A stretch of 64,000 nucleotides of DNA from Mesorhizobium sp. SOD10 (GCA_000824805.1 CCNA01000018.1:45133-109132); one strand, 5' to 3'. Numbered from the stretch's first letter, positions 35,371-46,474 are shown. Notes: generated by a model from the letters alone, not told the origin. Numbers and translations are program-made.

Positions 35371-35432
35371 CGGCGCCATGGCTTCTGATATGCTCGTCTG
35401 CTAAGGGCCCTCCTCGAACGCGAGCGCTGGCT

Positions 35433-36233
35433 GTGACTCATGACCTCGATGACCGCATGCATTTCGCCATCGACCTGGCGCGGCGCGCCGGCGAGCTGGG
35501 GCTCAAATATTTTCGCGACCTCGACAATCTGGCCGTCGAGAGCAAGGGCCATCAGGACCTGGTTTCCGAGGGCGACCGCGAGGTCGAGCTGTTCATCCGC
35601 GCGGCGATCGCCAAGGCCTATCCGCAAGACGGCATCGTCGGCGAGGAGCATGCGGCGGTCACCGGAACAACCGGTCATGTCTGGGTGATCGATCCGATCG
35701 ACGGCACGGCCAATTTCGTGCGCGGCATTCCCGCCTGGTGCGTGGTGATCGCCTGCGCCAGGAATGGCGAGACGATTGTCGGGGTCATCCACGAACCCTC
35801 GACCGGCGAGACGTTCTACGGTCGCCTGGGCGGCGGCGCCTTCCTCAACGGCAAGCCGATCAAGGCCAGCGATGCGGCCTCGCTGTCCGAGGGCGCCGTC
35901 GGCACCGGCCTTTCCAACCGCGCCTCGACCAAGAATGTCATCATTCTCATCAGCCTGATCATGGCCGAGGGCGGCGTCTTCTACCGCAATGCCTCGGGCG
36001 CGCTGATGCTTGCTTATGCTGCTTCCGGCCGGCTGCTCGGCTATATCGAGGAGCACATGAATTCCTGGGACTGTCTCGCCGGCATGCTGCTGGTCGAGGA
36101 GGCCGGCGGCAGGGTGCTCAAGGCCGATCCGAAGACGGTGGTCAGCCAGGGCACGCAAGTGATCGCCGGCGGCAAGCACATCTTCTCCAGGCTGCAGCTG
36201 CTTGGCGAGAGTTCCTTCTTGCCTACGCGCTGA
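35433..36233 (+). CDS. Inositol monophosphatase family protein
   Basis: A 266-residue Mg-dependent phosphatase of the IMPase superfamily. Metal-site motifs are all present: GEEH near residue 71, WVIDPIDGTANFVRGIP, and the third-site aspartate in MNSWDCLAGMLLVEEAGG. The superfamily includes inositol, histidinol and PAP phosphatases, so the substrate is open. Start choice is uncertain: GTG 35433 (VTHDLDDRMHFAID) is used here, but ATG 35457 (MHFAIDLARRAG) is also plausible; neither has a strong ribosome site. Its end overlaps the convergent LacI gene by 11 bases. Confidence 0.9.
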   Translation: MTHDLDDRMHFAIDLARRAGELGLKYFRDLDNLAVESKGHQDLVSEGDREVELFIRAAIAKAYPQDGIVGEEHAAVTGTTGHVWVIDPIDGTANFVRGIPAWCVVIACARNGETIVGVIHEPSTGETFYGRLGGGAFLNGKPIKASDAASLSEGAVGTGLSNRASTKNVIILISLIMAEGGVFYRNASGALMLAYAASGRLLGYIEEHMNSWDCLAGMLLVEEAGGRVLKADPKTVVSQGTQVIAGGKHIFSRLQLLGESSFLPTR

Positions 36234-37290
36234 CGCTCTGCGCGACCGGGCCGAGCGGCCGGCAGGAATTGCGGATCATCAGCCGGCCCTTCAGCACGAG
36301 CTTTCGCGGCGGCGCGTCGCGGTTGCCGGCCAGCCGGTCGAGCAGAAGATTCGCCGCCTGCTCGCCAATCGCCTGCACCGGCTGCGCCACCGTGGTCAGC
36401 TGCGGCACGAACACGTCCGACCAGGGAAAATCGTCGAAACAGGCGACCGAAATGTCCTCGGGGCAGCTGAGGCCGATATCGCGGATCGCCTTCATGGTGC
36501 CGATCACCATCGGATTGTTGGCCGAGAAGATCGCGGTCGGCCGGTCGTGCAGTGACAAGAGCTGCATGGTCGCGTTGTAGCCGTCGATCTCGTGGAAATT
36601 GCCGGAGCGTATGAGCTCCTCCGTCACCGGCAGGCCGGCCGCCTGCAGCGCCTCGCGGTAGCCGATCATGCGGTCATGCATGGGGGATATGTCGGATGTG
36701 CCGGTGATGTAGCCGATGCGCCGATGGCCAAGATGGATCAGATAGGTGACGGCGTCGAACACGGCGCGCTGGTTGTCCAGCACCACCGCGTCGGTGTCGA
36801 CGCTTTCGCAGAGGCGGTCGAGCAGCACCACCGGCACATTGGCGTCCTCGACGATGCCTTTCAGAATGCCGCCGTCGCCGACGCGCGCCACGATCAGCCC
36901 GTCGACCATGCGGTCGAGCAAAAGCCGGATCTGCTCGTCCTGGGTGTTCAGGTCCTCGTCCGTGCAGCACAGCATGACGGCATAGCCGGCGCGGTCGAAA
37001 GCCTGCTGGATGACCGAGACGACATCGGTGAAGAACGGGTTGGTGATGTGCGGCACGGTGAGGCCGACGGTGCGCGTAGTGCCCACCTTCAGGCTGCGGG
37101 CGATGGCATTGCGCTTATAGCCGATATCGCGGATCGCCTGCTCGATGCGCTGGGTCAGCTCGGCGCTGACGGTTGCCGTGCCGTTGAGCAATGCCGACAC
37201 TGTGGCGACCGACACACGCGCCGCCTCGGCTACGTGCAGCATGGTCGGCGCCGTGGATTTCCGCTGTTTTTTCCGTCCTGACGCCGTCAT
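36223..37290 (-). CDS. LacI family transcriptional regulator
   Basis: A 355-residue repressor with a LacI helix-turn-helix at about residues 18-40 (LHVAEAARVSVATVSALLNG, then hinge-helix NAIARSLKVG) and a periplasmic-binding-protein-like effector domain (VGLTVPHITNPFFTDVVSVI to the C-terminus). It diverges from a sugar ABC importer operon. Two identical 14-base boxes containing the LacI-type AAACGTTT core flank the shared promoter, one two bases from its own start and one in the importer promoter, so it most likely represses both itself and the importer until a sugar binds. The sugar is not identifiable from sequence. Confidence 0.94.
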   Translation of the reverse strand: MTASGRKKQRKSTAPTMLHVAEAARVSVATVSALLNGTATVSAELTQRIEQAIRDIGYKRNAIARSLKVGTTRTVGLTVPHITNPFFTDVVSVIQQAFDRAGYAVMLCCTDEDLNTQDEQIRLLLDRMVDGLIVARVGDGGILKGIVEDANVPVVLLDRLCESVDTDAVVLDNQRAVFDAVTYLIHLGHRRIGYITGTSDISPMHDRMIGYREALQAAGLPVTEELIRSGNFHEIDGYNATMQLLSLHDRPTAIFSANNPMVIGTMKAIRDIGLSCPEDISVACFDDFPWSDVFVPQLTTVAQPVQAIGEQAANLLLDRLAGNRDAPPRKLVLKGRLMIRNSCRPLGPVAQSVSA

Positions 37291-37291
37291 T

Positions 37292-37305
37292 TTCGAAACG
37301 TTTAG
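37292..37305. promoter_or_regulatory. Putative LacI-family operator, copy 1
   Basis: TTCGAAACGTTTAG, immediately outside the LacI-gene start codon. The centre AAACGTTT is palindromic, as for other LacI-family sites. Identical to 37399-37412. A further inverted pair GTTTAGC (37300-37306) / GCTAAAC (37319-37325) extends from it. Confidence 0.7.
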
Positions 37306-37398
37306 CTACCCTTATTTGGCTAAACCTACGTAAACCCGGCATTTTTCGCAAGAATTGAATTGCATCAATCCTCAGCAGCCAGATAGGCGCTTGACACA

Positions 37399-37412
37399 TT
37401 CGAAACGTTTAG
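37399..37412. promoter_or_regulatory. Putative LacI-family operator, copy 2, in the ABC importer promoter
   Basis: TTCGAAACGTTTAG directly after a TTGACA (37391-37396) that could be the -35 hexamer; the box would fill the -35/-10 spacer and block RNA polymerase when bound. Confidence 0.7.
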
Positions 37413-37459
37413 ATTAGCGTCGGTCAATCGAAGACGACGGAGGGAGGCCGTCCTTTGCC

Positions 37460-39040
37460 ATGCAGCGCGCTGGCCCCATCACGACGGAAAACATGGCGGC
37501 CGACGGTCCAGCCGTCGTCCTGGGCGCGACCGGCATTTCCAAGCGATTTGGCGGCATCACCGCGCTGTCCGATGTGAAGCTCGACCTCAGGCCCGGCGAG
37601 GTGCATGCGCTGATGGGCGAGAACGGCGCCGGCAAGTCGACGCTGATGAAGATCCTCTCGGGCGTCTACACGGATTACGAAGGCACTGTTGCCCTCGATG
37701 GGCAGACGGTTCATTTCACCGGTGTGCGCGACGCCGAGGACGCCGGCATCGCCATCATCCACCAGGAGCTCAACCTCGTCCCCGAGCTCAGCGTCGCCGA
37801 CAACATCTTCCTCGGCCGCGAGAAGCTGATCGCCGGGCTGGTCGTCGACCGCAAGGCGAGCAGCCGCGCGGCAAAAGCGCTGCTGCAGCGTCTCGGCATC
37901 GAGCTCGACCCGGAAGCGCGCGTCGGCACGCTGAGGGTCGGCGAGCAGCAGCTGGTGGAGATCGCCAAGGCGCTGTCGAAATCGGCGCGCATCCTGATCA
38001 TGGACGAGCCGACCTCGGCGCTGTCGCCGGCCGAGTGCGAGCGGCTGTTCCGCATCATCCGCCAGCTCGCCGCGAGCGGCGTAGCGATCGTCTACATCTC
38101 GCACCGCATCGACGAGGTCATGCATCTGGCAAGCCGGGTGACGGTGCTGCGCGACGGGCGCCATGTGTTGACGCAGGACATGGCGGCACTGAACGAAGAC
38201 GCCATCATCGCGGCCATGGTCGGGCGCGACCTTCTGGCGTCCTCCGATCACGAGCGCGGCAGCGGCGGCAAGGCGGTGCTGTCGGTCAGGGACCTGTCGC
38301 TGTCCAAGCCCGACCGGCATGGCTGGCGCAGGGTGATCGACGGCGTCGGCTTCGACCTTGCGGCCGGCGAGATCCTCGGCATAGGCGGGCTGCTTGGGTC
38401 CGGCCGCACCGAAATCCTGGAGGCGATCTTCGGCTCCAGCGACGGCCGCACCGGCGGCGAGATCAAGCTCGACGGCCTGCCGGTCGAGATCGGCTCGCCG
38501 CGCGAGGCGCGCCGGCTCGGCATCGCTTTGGTGACCGAGGACCGCAAGACGCAAGGCCTGCATCTCAAGGCCTCGATCACCGACAATGTCGCGCTGCCGC
38601 TGGTCGGCGCGTTGGCCCGCTTCGGCCTGCGCTCGCGCTCGGGCGAACGAGGCCTGGCGCGAGAGGCGGTTGGCGCGCTTGGCATACGCTGCGAAAGCAT
38701 CGAGCAGGCCGCCGGCACGCTTTCGGGCGGCAACCAGCAGAAGGTGGTGATCGGCAAATGGCTGGCGACGCGGCCGCGCGTGCTTCTGCTCGACGAGCCG
38801 ACGCGCGGCATCGATGTCGGCGCCAAGCGCGAAATCTACGATCTCATCTTCAAGCTCGCCGGCGACGGGCTGGCGATCGCCGTGATCAGCTCGGAACTGC
38901 CCGAGCTCCTGCATCTGGCCGACCGCATCCTGGTCATGGCGGAGGGCCGCCAGCGCGGAATCCTGTCCCGCGCCGAAGCCAGCGAGGAAGCGATCATGCG
39001 GCTTGCCGCGCCGCGACGTACCACGAGACCCGCCGCATGA
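37460..39040 (+). CDS. Sugar ABC importer ATP-binding protein (RbsA/MglA type)
   Basis: A 526-residue double-ATPase. The first domain has Walker A GENGAGKST at residues 53-61 and LRVGEQQLVEIAKAL plus ILIMDEPTSAL; the second domain keeps the signature LSGGNQQKVVIGKWL and LLLDEPTRGIDVG but has GLLGSGRTE in place of Walker A, which is normal for this family. It energises uptake of a monosaccharide (ribose, xylose, galactose or similar). The first gene of a three-gene operon, it overlaps the permease start (ATGA). GGAGGGAGG lies upstream at slightly long spacing to ATG 37460. Confidence 0.95.
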   Translation: MQRAGPITTENMAADGPAVVLGATGISKRFGGITALSDVKLDLRPGEVHALMGENGAGKSTLMKILSGVYTDYEGTVALDGQTVHFTGVRDAEDAGIAIIHQELNLVPELSVADNIFLGREKLIAGLVVDRKASSRAAKALLQRLGIELDPEARVGTLRVGEQQLVEIAKALSKSARILIMDEPTSALSPAECERLFRIIRQLAASGVAIVYISHRIDEVMHLASRVTVLRDGRHVLTQDMAALNEDAIIAAMVGRDLLASSDHERGSGGKAVLSVRDLSLSKPDRHGWRRVIDGVGFDLAAGEILGIGGLLGSGRTEILEAIFGSSDGRTGGEIKLDGLPVEIGSPREARRLGIALVTEDRKTQGLHLKASITDNVALPLVGALARFGLRSRSGERGLAREAVGALGIRCESIEQAAGTLSGGNQQKVVIGKWLATRPRVLLLDEPTRGIDVGAKREIYDLIFKLAGDGLAIAVISSELPELLHLADRILVMAEGRQRGILSRAEASEEAIMRLAAPRRTTRPAA

Positions 39041-40332
39041 ACCTCATCGGCCTTCTCTCCCGCACCAAGCTCTACTGGGGGCTGATCGCCATCTTCCTGA
39101 TCGGCGTGTTCGGCTCGCCGATCAGTTCCAAGGGCAACAACATCTTCCTGTCCTACGGCAATCTGCTCGACGTGCTGCGCCAGGTGTCGACCACCGGTCT
39201 CATCGCCACCGGCATGACGGCGGTGATCCTGACCGGCGGCATCGATCTTTCCGTCGGCTCGCTGATGGCTATCTGCTCGGTGGTCTGCGCCATGCTTCTA
39301 ACCGTGCCGGGCCTCACGCCGTCGGCGGCGCTCGGCGTGCCGACGACCGCGCTGGTGGCTCTCTGCCTCGGCGCGCTTGCCACGCGCTTCATCCTGCTCA
39401 ACATCGAGAAATCCCGCGCCGGCGCGGAAGCCCGCCGCGACATGCGGCTGGACAAGGCGCGCGGACTGGTCATTCCGGGCGTCGTCGGCGTGGTGCTGTG
39501 CTGCCTGTCGCTGTGGTACCTGCTGCCGCAGGTCGAGACCAAGTTCGGCGTGCTCGGCGTGCTTCTGGTGGCGCCCTGCGTCGGTCTTCTGTTCGGCACC
39601 ATCAACGGCTTCATCATCGTCGCCGGCCGCCTGCAGCCCTTCATCGTCACGCTTGCCATGATGGTGACGGCGCTCGGCATCGCGCGGCTGACGGCCGGCC
39701 AGAACAATGCCGTGCTGCCGGTCTATACCGGCTCCAACGCCACCGCCGAGTTCGAGATCCTGCGTTCGCTGGTGTTCGGCGTCGTGCCGATGCCGGGCCT
39801 CTTCTTCCTCGGCGCGGTGGTGATCTACGGCGCGGTGCTGCGCTTCACGCCCTTCGGCCGCTATGTCTACGCCATCGGCGGCAATGAGGAGGCGGCGAGG
39901 CTTTCGGGCATCGCTGCCGGACGCGTCAAGATCGCCACTTATGCCGTGTCGGGCCTGCTCGCCGGCATTGCTGCGGTGCTCTACGTGGCGCAATACCGGC
40001 AAGGCAAGCCGGATGCCGGCGCCGGGCTGGAGCTCGACGCCATCGCCGCCGTGGTCATCGGCGGCACTAGCCTGATGGGCGGGCGCGGTAGCCTGATCGG
40101 CACCTTCTGCGGCGTGCTGATCTTCGGGCTGCTCTCCAACATCCTGCAGTTGCACAACATCAATTCGAACCTTCAGCTGGTGCTGAAGGGGGCGATCATC
40201 ATCGGCACCGTGCTCGTGCAGGAGCGCAACGCCGGCGACATCTTAAGCTATCTGCGCCTGCCCGGGGGACGGACGGCGCAAAAGGAAACGGCCGCGGCAA
40301 AACGGCCGTCACAGGAGACCTCGTCTCTATAA
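39037..40332 (+). CDS. Sugar ABC importer permease (RbsC-like)
   Basis: A 431-residue inner-membrane permease with about ten hydrophobic segments. Family markers are GMTAVILTGGIDLSVGSLMA, GRLQPFIVTLAMM, IGGNEEAARLSGI (the cytoplasmic coupling region) and GGTSLMGGRGSLIGTFCG. At 431 residues it is about 100 longer than RbsC; the extra length is an additional segment around residues 115-175 (FILLNIEKSRAGAEARRDMR to LLPQVETKFG), reported for xylose-type (XylH-like) permeases. The stop of the ATPase gene and this start overlap as ATGA. The xylose hint is inference only. Confidence 0.93.
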   Translation: MNLIGLLSRTKLYWGLIAIFLIGVFGSPISSKGNNIFLSYGNLLDVLRQVSTTGLIATGMTAVILTGGIDLSVGSLMAICSVVCAMLLTVPGLTPSAALGVPTTALVALCLGALATRFILLNIEKSRAGAEARRDMRLDKARGLVIPGVVGVVLCCLSLWYLLPQVETKFGVLGVLLVAPCVGLLFGTINGFIIVAGRLQPFIVTLAMMVTALGIARLTAGQNNAVLPVYTGSNATAEFEILRSLVFGVVPMPGLFFLGAVVIYGAVLRFTPFGRYVYAIGGNEEAARLSGIAAGRVKIATYAVSGLLAGIAAVLYVAQYRQGKPDAGAGLELDAIAAVVIGGTSLMGGRGSLIGTFCGVLIFGLLSNILQLHNINSNLQLVLKGAIIIGTVLVQERNAGDILSYLRLPGGRTAQKETAAAKRPSQETSSL

Positions 40333-40350
40333 TCCGGAGGAAACAGGACC

Positions 40351-41319
40351 ATGAAACGACGTGATATGCTGAAGCTTGCCACCTTCGCGGCGGCACTTCT
40401 GACGACGACCGCTCTCTTTTCCAGCCACCACGCCTTTGCCCAGGACAAGAAGTGGAAGATCGGCTTCTCGCAGGTGACGACCATCGAGCCCTGGCGCGCC
40501 CAGTTCAACAAGGACATCATCGCCGAAGCCGCCAAGCATCCGGAAGTCGAGCTGATCATCACCGATGGCGAGGACAAGACCGAAAAGCAGGTCGCCGATG
40601 TCGAGAACCTGATCCGCCAGGAAGTCGACGCGCTGCTGGTGTCGCCCAAGGAATCGGCCGGCCTCACCGGCGTCGTGCAGCAGGCGATCGACGCCAAGAT
40701 CCCGGTCTTCGTGCTCGACCGCAATGTCGACACCAAGGACTACACGCAGTTCGTCGGCGGCGACAACAAGCTGATCGGCCGGGCGGCGGGCGAATATGCC
40801 GTCGAGCTCCTGGGCGGCAAGGGCAAGGCCTCCGGCAACGTCGTCGAGATCTGGGGCGGCATGGGCACGCAGCCGGCGCATGACCGCCATGACGGCTTCC
40901 ATGAATTCACCGACAAGGAGCCGGGCATCAAATATCTGCTCGACCAGCAGTCGGGAGACTGGAAGCAGGACCAGGCCTACAACATCATGGCCAACGCGCT
41001 GAAGACCAACGAGAAGATCGACCTCGTCTACGGCCACAACGATCCGATGGCCTATGGCGCCTATCTCGCGGCCAAGGATGTCGGGCGCGAGAAAGACATC
41101 AAGTTCATTGGCATCGACGGCCTGCCCAACGAAGGCGTGCAGATGGTGAACAAGGGCGAGCTGACGGCGACCTTCACCTATGTCACGCCGGGCGCCGAGG
41201 GCCTGCGCCAGGCGATCAAGTTCCTCAACGGCGAGAAGGTCGAGAAGACCATCACGCTGCCGACGGAAAGGATCACCAAGGACAACGCCGCCAAGATCCT
41301 GAAGGACAACGGGCTATAA
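40351..41319 (+). CDS. Periplasmic sugar-binding protein (RbsB type)
   Basis: A 322-residue binding protein with a signal peptide of about 30 residues (MKRRDMLKLATFAAALLTTT... ending AFA-Q) whose RRDML start looks Tat-like but lacks a full twin-arginine consensus. The mature protein has the type I fold, KWKIGFSQVTTIEPWRAQFN, ALLVSPKESAGLTGVVQQAI, and FIGIDGLPNEGVQMVNKGEL. A GGAGGAAACAGG ribosome site lies 5' to the ATG. It is the last gene of the importer operon and is followed by a perfect 15-bp terminator hairpin. Ligand not identifiable. Confidence 0.95.
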   Translation: MKRRDMLKLATFAAALLTTTALFSSHHAFAQDKKWKIGFSQVTTIEPWRAQFNKDIIAEAAKHPEVELIITDGEDKTEKQVADVENLIRQEVDALLVSPKESAGLTGVVQQAIDAKIPVFVLDRNVDTKDYTQFVGGDNKLIGRAAGEYAVELLGGKGKASGNVVEIWGGMGTQPAHDRHDGFHEFTDKEPGIKYLLDQQSGDWKQDQAYNIMANALKTNEKIDLVYGHNDPMAYGAYLAAKDVGREKDIKFIGIDGLPNEGVQMVNKGELTATFTYVTPGAEGLRQAIKFLNGEKVEKTITLPTERITKDNAAKILKDNGL

Positions 41320-41325
41320 GCCCGC

Positions 41326-41360
41326 AAAGCCCTGCCAGGCCACGCGCCTGGCAGGGCTTT
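41326..41360 (+). terminator. Terminator hairpin of the sugar ABC operon
   Basis: AAAGCCCTGCCAGGC and GCCTGGCAGGGCTTT are exact reverse complements (15 bp stem) around CACGC. The stem ends in TTT but the U-tract is short; the strength of the stem still makes termination likely. Confidence 0.85.
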
Positions 41361-41615
41361 GCCCGAGCGCGCTCCCCATAGCTTGCCGCCGGATGCGCGA
41401 AGCGTCGATTTTCCGCTCTTTCGCGACCGAAAGTCACGCCCGCCCGGACAAGTCCTGCCCCCGCCGGGAGGCGGTTCTAAGCGCCGCCAACGGCGCCGGG
41501 TCTAAAAAAGGCAGCGGGAACAACGCGATAGCGCGGGCTCGCGCCGATCGCGCAGCAAAGCACGCTGGATCGCTTCCCTGGCCTCGCCGAGACAATGAAC
41601 AGCTTGCGCAGAATG

Positions 41616-41647
41616 CTTGCGCCTCGTATCGCCTGTTCTTATATACG
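41616..41647 (+). promoter_or_regulatory. RpoH (heat shock sigma-32) promoter of dnaK
   Basis: CTTG at 41616-41619, 18-base spacer, and CTTATATACG at 41638-41647 match the alphaproteobacterial RpoH promoter CTTG-N17/18-CYTATNTNNG at every defined position. The leader to dnaK ATG 41766 is about 110 bases. The rest of the 446-base gap after the sugar operon terminator (41361-41615) shows nothing else I can name; there is no CIRCE element. Confidence 0.8.
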
Positions 41648-41765
41648 CGCCAGCCGTCCGGCCCCGTAAAGCGGGGACGTGACGGGATTTCTTGTGAACA
41701 GGGGCTTTCGTCGGAACGCCTTTTTCAAGGGTCCTGAGAGCCTGCTTAGAGGAGAGACCAGAACA

Positions 41766-43682
<1,917 letters not shown>

Positions 43683-43708
43683 GCCGGTTGACGGCGAATA
43701 AGTGCAAA

Positions 43709-43734
43709 AGCCCGGCGCAAAGCCGGGCTTTTTT
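43709..43734 (+). terminator. Intrinsic terminator after dnaK
   Basis: AGCCCGGC (43709-43716) and GCCGGGCT (43722-43729) form an 8-bp stem around GCAAA, followed by a TTTTTT run. A textbook rho-independent terminator between dnaK and dnaJ; read-through or a separate promoter must supply dnaJ. Confidence 0.9.
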
Positions 43735-43883
43735 GCAACCCCAATCGAAAAAATGACGGAAAAACCCGGAGTGGCCCGGCTTGGTACTAGCATCCGGGAA
43801 ACATCGCTCCTAAATCCAAGACCATGCCGGCAAAAATTGCCAACAATGCTTGAAGACATTGAGCATCCGGACAGCGGGAAAAA

Positions 43884-45011
43884 ATGAAAGCTGATTTCTA
43901 CGAAACGCTGGGCGTGCAAAAAGGCGCCGACGACAAGGAACTCAAGAGCGCTTTCCGCAAGCTCGCCATGCAGTTCCATCCCGACCGCAACCCCGGCGAC
44001 CGTGCTTGCGAGCACAAGTTCAAGGAAATCAACGAAGCCTACGAGACGCTGAAGGACCCGCAGAAACGCGCCGCCTATGACCGCTTCGGCCACGCCGCCT
44101 TCGAGGGCGGCATGAACGGCGCCGCGCACGGCTTCGGCGCCGGCGGCTTCGCCGACATTTTCGAGGACATCTTCGGCGACATGATGGGCGGCCGCCAGCG
44201 CCGTTCGTCGGGCGGCCGCGAACGCGGCGCCGACCTGCGCTACAACATGGAAATCACGCTGGAAGAGGCCTTTTCCGGCAAGACGGCGCAGATCCGCGTG
44301 CCGGCCTCCATCTCCTGCTCGGAATGCTCCGGCAGCGGCGCCAAGCCCGGCACGCAGCCGGTGACCTGTGCCATGTGCCACGGCCACGGCAAGGTGCGCG
44401 CCACGCAAGGCTTCTTCTCGATCGAGCGCACCTGCCCGCAATGTCAGGGCCGCGGCCAGACGATCAAGGATCCCTGCCCGAAATGCGCCGGCCAGGGGCG
44501 CGTCACCGAGGAGCGCTCGCTGTCGGTCAACATCCCGGCCGGCATTGAGGACGGCACACGTATCCGGCTTGCCAATGAGGGCGAGGCGGGCCTGCGCGGC
44601 GGACCGTCCGGCGACCTCTACATCTTCCTGGCGGTCAAGCCGCACGAATTTTTCCAACGCGACGGCGCCGATCTCTATTGCAAGGTGCCGATCTCGATGA
44701 CGACGGCCGCCCTTGGCGGTTCTTTCGAGGTCACCACGCTCGACGGCACGCAGACCAAGGTGAAAGTGCCCGAAGGCACCCAGAACGGCCGCCAGTTCCG
44801 CTTGAAGGGCAAGGGTATGCCGGTGCTGCGCCAGCCCAATGTCGGCGACCTCTATATCCAGACGGCGGTCGAGACGCCGCAGAACCTGTCGCGCCGCCAG
44901 CGCGAGCTTTTGGAAGAGTTCGAGCAGCTCTCCTCGAAGGACAACTCGCCCCAGTCGAGCGGCTTCTTCGCGCGCATGAAGGACTTCTTCGAGTCGTTCG
45001 GCGAAAACTGA
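43884..45011 (+). CDS. dnaJ: Chaperone DnaJ (Hsp40)
   Basis: A 375-residue type I DnaJ. Residues 1-70 form the J domain with the HPD motif at 32-34 (QFHPDRN), followed by a glycine-rich region ([20 protein letters not shown]), then four zinc-binding CxxCxGxG repeats: [24 protein letters not shown] and CPKCAGQG, and the C-terminal substrate-binding domain. It stimulates DnaK ATPase and presents clients. It follows dnaK on the same strand after a terminator; I see no clear second RpoH promoter in the 201-base gap. Confidence 0.98.
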   Translation: MKADFYETLGVQKGADDKELKSAFRKLAMQFHPDRNPGDRACEHKFKEINEAYETLKDPQKRAAYDRFGHAAFEGGMNGAAHGFGAGGFADIFEDIFGDMMGGRQRRSSGGRERGADLRYNMEITLEEAFSGKTAQIRVPASISCSECSGSGAKPGTQPVTCAMCHGHGKVRATQGFFSIERTCPQCQGRGQTIKDPCPKCAGQGRVTEERSLSVNIPAGIEDGTRIRLANEGEAGLRGGPSGDLYIFLAVKPHEFFQRDGADLYCKVPISMTTAALGGSFEVTTLDGTQTKVKVPEGTQNGRQFRLKGKGMPVLRQPNVGDLYIQTAVETPQNLSRRQRELLEEFEQLSSKDNSPQSSGFFARMKDFFESFGEN

Positions 45012-45152
45012 TCGTCACGGTCGCGGACGGCGTCGGAAGGGGCGGGTCGCTTCCCAAGCGTCGTCAACACCTTATGCCAGCTTGAAGCCTTGCCTTGTCC
45101 CACCCAACTGCTAAGTAGCGGATCGGGGGCTGAGCATTGAGGAGAGCTCGTG

Positions 45153-45758
45153 ATGGCACGTAGTCCCGGGTTGCGCAAAGCGCTGGCCGAAAAATTCGAC
45201 GACGAGCTGAAGTTCTTCAAAGGCTGGATCGACAAGCCGAAAACGGTCGGCTCGATCGTTCCCACCAGTTCCATCACCGCGCGCAAGATGGCCTCGATCG
45301 TCAATCCGAGATCGGGCCTGCCGGTGCTCGAGGTCGGGCCTGGCACCGGCGTCATCACCCGCGCCATCCTCGCCCAGGGCGTGAAGCCCGAAAACCTCTA
45401 CGCTGTCGAATATTCGACCGACTTCGTGCGCCATCTGCGCGGGCTCTATCCCGGAGTCAACGTGATCGAGGGCGACGCCTTCAATCTCGATGCCACGCTC
45501 GGCGACAAGCGCGACCTGGTGTTCGATTCGGTCGTCTCCGGCGTGCCGCTGCTCAATTTCCCGGTCGCCCAGCGCATCGCCTACATCGAAAGCCTGCTCG
45601 ACCGCATTCCCGCCGGACGGCCGATCGTGCAGCTGACCTACGGCCCGCTGTCGCCGATCCCGGCAGGACGCGGCGACTACACGGTCGAGCATTTCGATTT
45701 CATCTTCCGCAACATCCCGCCGACGCAGCTGTGGATCTACCGGCGCGCGGCGCATTAG
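45153..45758 (+). CDS. pmtA: Phosphatidylethanolamine N-methyltransferase (Sinorhizobium type)
   Basis: PmtA methylates phosphatidylethanolamine stepwise with SAM to phosphatidylcholine, a membrane lipid needed for host interaction in rhizobia. The 201-residue protein is of the Sinorhizobium PmtA class: KFDDELKFFKGWIDKPKTVG, IVPTSSITARKMAS, the SAM motif LEVGPGTGVITRAIL and the tail FIFRNIPPTQLWIYRRAA. ATG 45153 has GAGGAGAG eight bases upstream; a GTG three bases earlier is less well spaced. The stop codon lies at the edge of an AGTAGGGG inverted array. It is a single gene after dnaJ. Confidence 0.95.
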   Translation: MARSPGLRKALAEKFDDELKFFKGWIDKPKTVGSIVPTSSITARKMASIVNPRSGLPVLEVGPGTGVITRAILAQGVKPENLYAVEYSTDFVRHLRGLYPGVNVIEGDAFNLDATLGDKRDLVFDSVVSGVPLLNFPVAQRIAYIESLLDRIPAGRPIVQLTYGPLSPIPAGRGDYTVEHFDFIFRNIPPTQLWIYRRAAH

Positions 45759-45864
45759 GGATAGGGGAGTAGGGGAGTAAAGGCAGTAGGGGAATAGGGG
45801 ATGAACGGTTCAGCTTCCACGCTCGCGCCCTACTGCCCTACTCCCATACTGCCCTACTCCCTTA
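45756..45864. repeat. Inverted array of AGTAGGG-type motifs
   Basis: The 45-base left arm (45756-45800) is a run of TAGGGGAGTAGGGGAGTAAA-like units with the spacing 7-8 bases; the right arm (45828-45864) is its approximate reverse complement, CCCTACTGCCCTACTCCCAT and on. The connecting 27 bases (GATGAACGGTTCAGC...) are unrelated. It separates pmtA from the FMN reductase gene and includes the pmtA stop codon. Confidence 0.82.
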
Positions 45865-45877
45865 GCGAAGCAGGCCA

Positions 45878-46474
45878 ATGGCAGTAATCCCACGAATCCT
45901 TGTCTTCGCCGGCTCGGTCCGGACCGGCGCCTATAGCGGCCGGACCGCCGATGTGGCGCAGAAGGAGCTGGCCATGCAGGGCGCGGAGGTGACGCGTATC
46001 TCGCTTCGCGACTATCCGCTGCCGATCATGGACGAGGACCTGGAAAAGGAAAAAGGCATCCCGGAGGACGCCGTCAAGCTCGCCCGTCAGATCGCCGCGC
46101 ATGACGGGTTGCTTATCGCGACGCCCGAATATAACGGCTCGATCCCGCCATTGCTCAAAAACGCGATCGACTGGGTGAGCCGGGTACGGCGCGAGGGCAG
46201 CCGCACCTTCAGGCCGCTGGCCGGCAAGCCTGTAGGGCTCTGCTCGTCGTCGGAAGGCAAGTTCGCCGGCATACGTTGCATCAACCATCTGCGCGCCGTG
46301 CTGGTGCGTTGCCAGATGGAGGTGATCACGCCCGAATGCTCGGTCTCCGGGGCCGGGGAAGCCTTCGCCGAGGACGGACAATTCAGGGACGCCAGACTAC
46401 ACCAATCGATGGAGCGCCTATGCCGCACACTGATCGAAACCTCGCGCATGCTGTCCACCCGGATCGAGGCATGA
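45878..46474 (+). CDS. NADPH-dependent FMN reductase family protein
   Basis: A 198-residue flavodoxin-like reductase. The FMN phosphate loop reads [15 protein letters not shown], and the second site [20 protein letters not shown] is the family signature. Such enzymes supply reduced FMN, or reduce quinones, azo dyes or chromate; which applies here cannot be told. It ends four bases into the ATG at 46471 upstream of pyrF, so the two genes are translationally close and probably co-transcribed. Confidence 0.94.
   Translation: MAVIPRILVFAGSVRTGAYSGRTADVAQKELAMQGAEVTRISLRDYPLPIMDEDLEKEKGIPEDAVKLARQIAAHDGLLIATPEYNGSIPPLLKNAIDWVSRVRREGSRTFRPLAGKPVGLCSSSEGKFAGIRCINHLRAVLVRCQMEVITPECSVSGAGEAFAEDGQFRDARLHQSMERLCRTLIETSRMLSTRIEA

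Noticed and set aside
33526..35379. Minus-strand open frame of 617 codons opposite nat and the LLM gene
   Set aside because: Mirror of two genes with intact catalytic motifs; no ribosome site or domain.
41361..41765. CIRCE operator before dnaK for the HrcA encoded at 8083
   Set aside because: No TTAGCACTC or GAGTGCTAA is present; the promoter there is of RpoH type.
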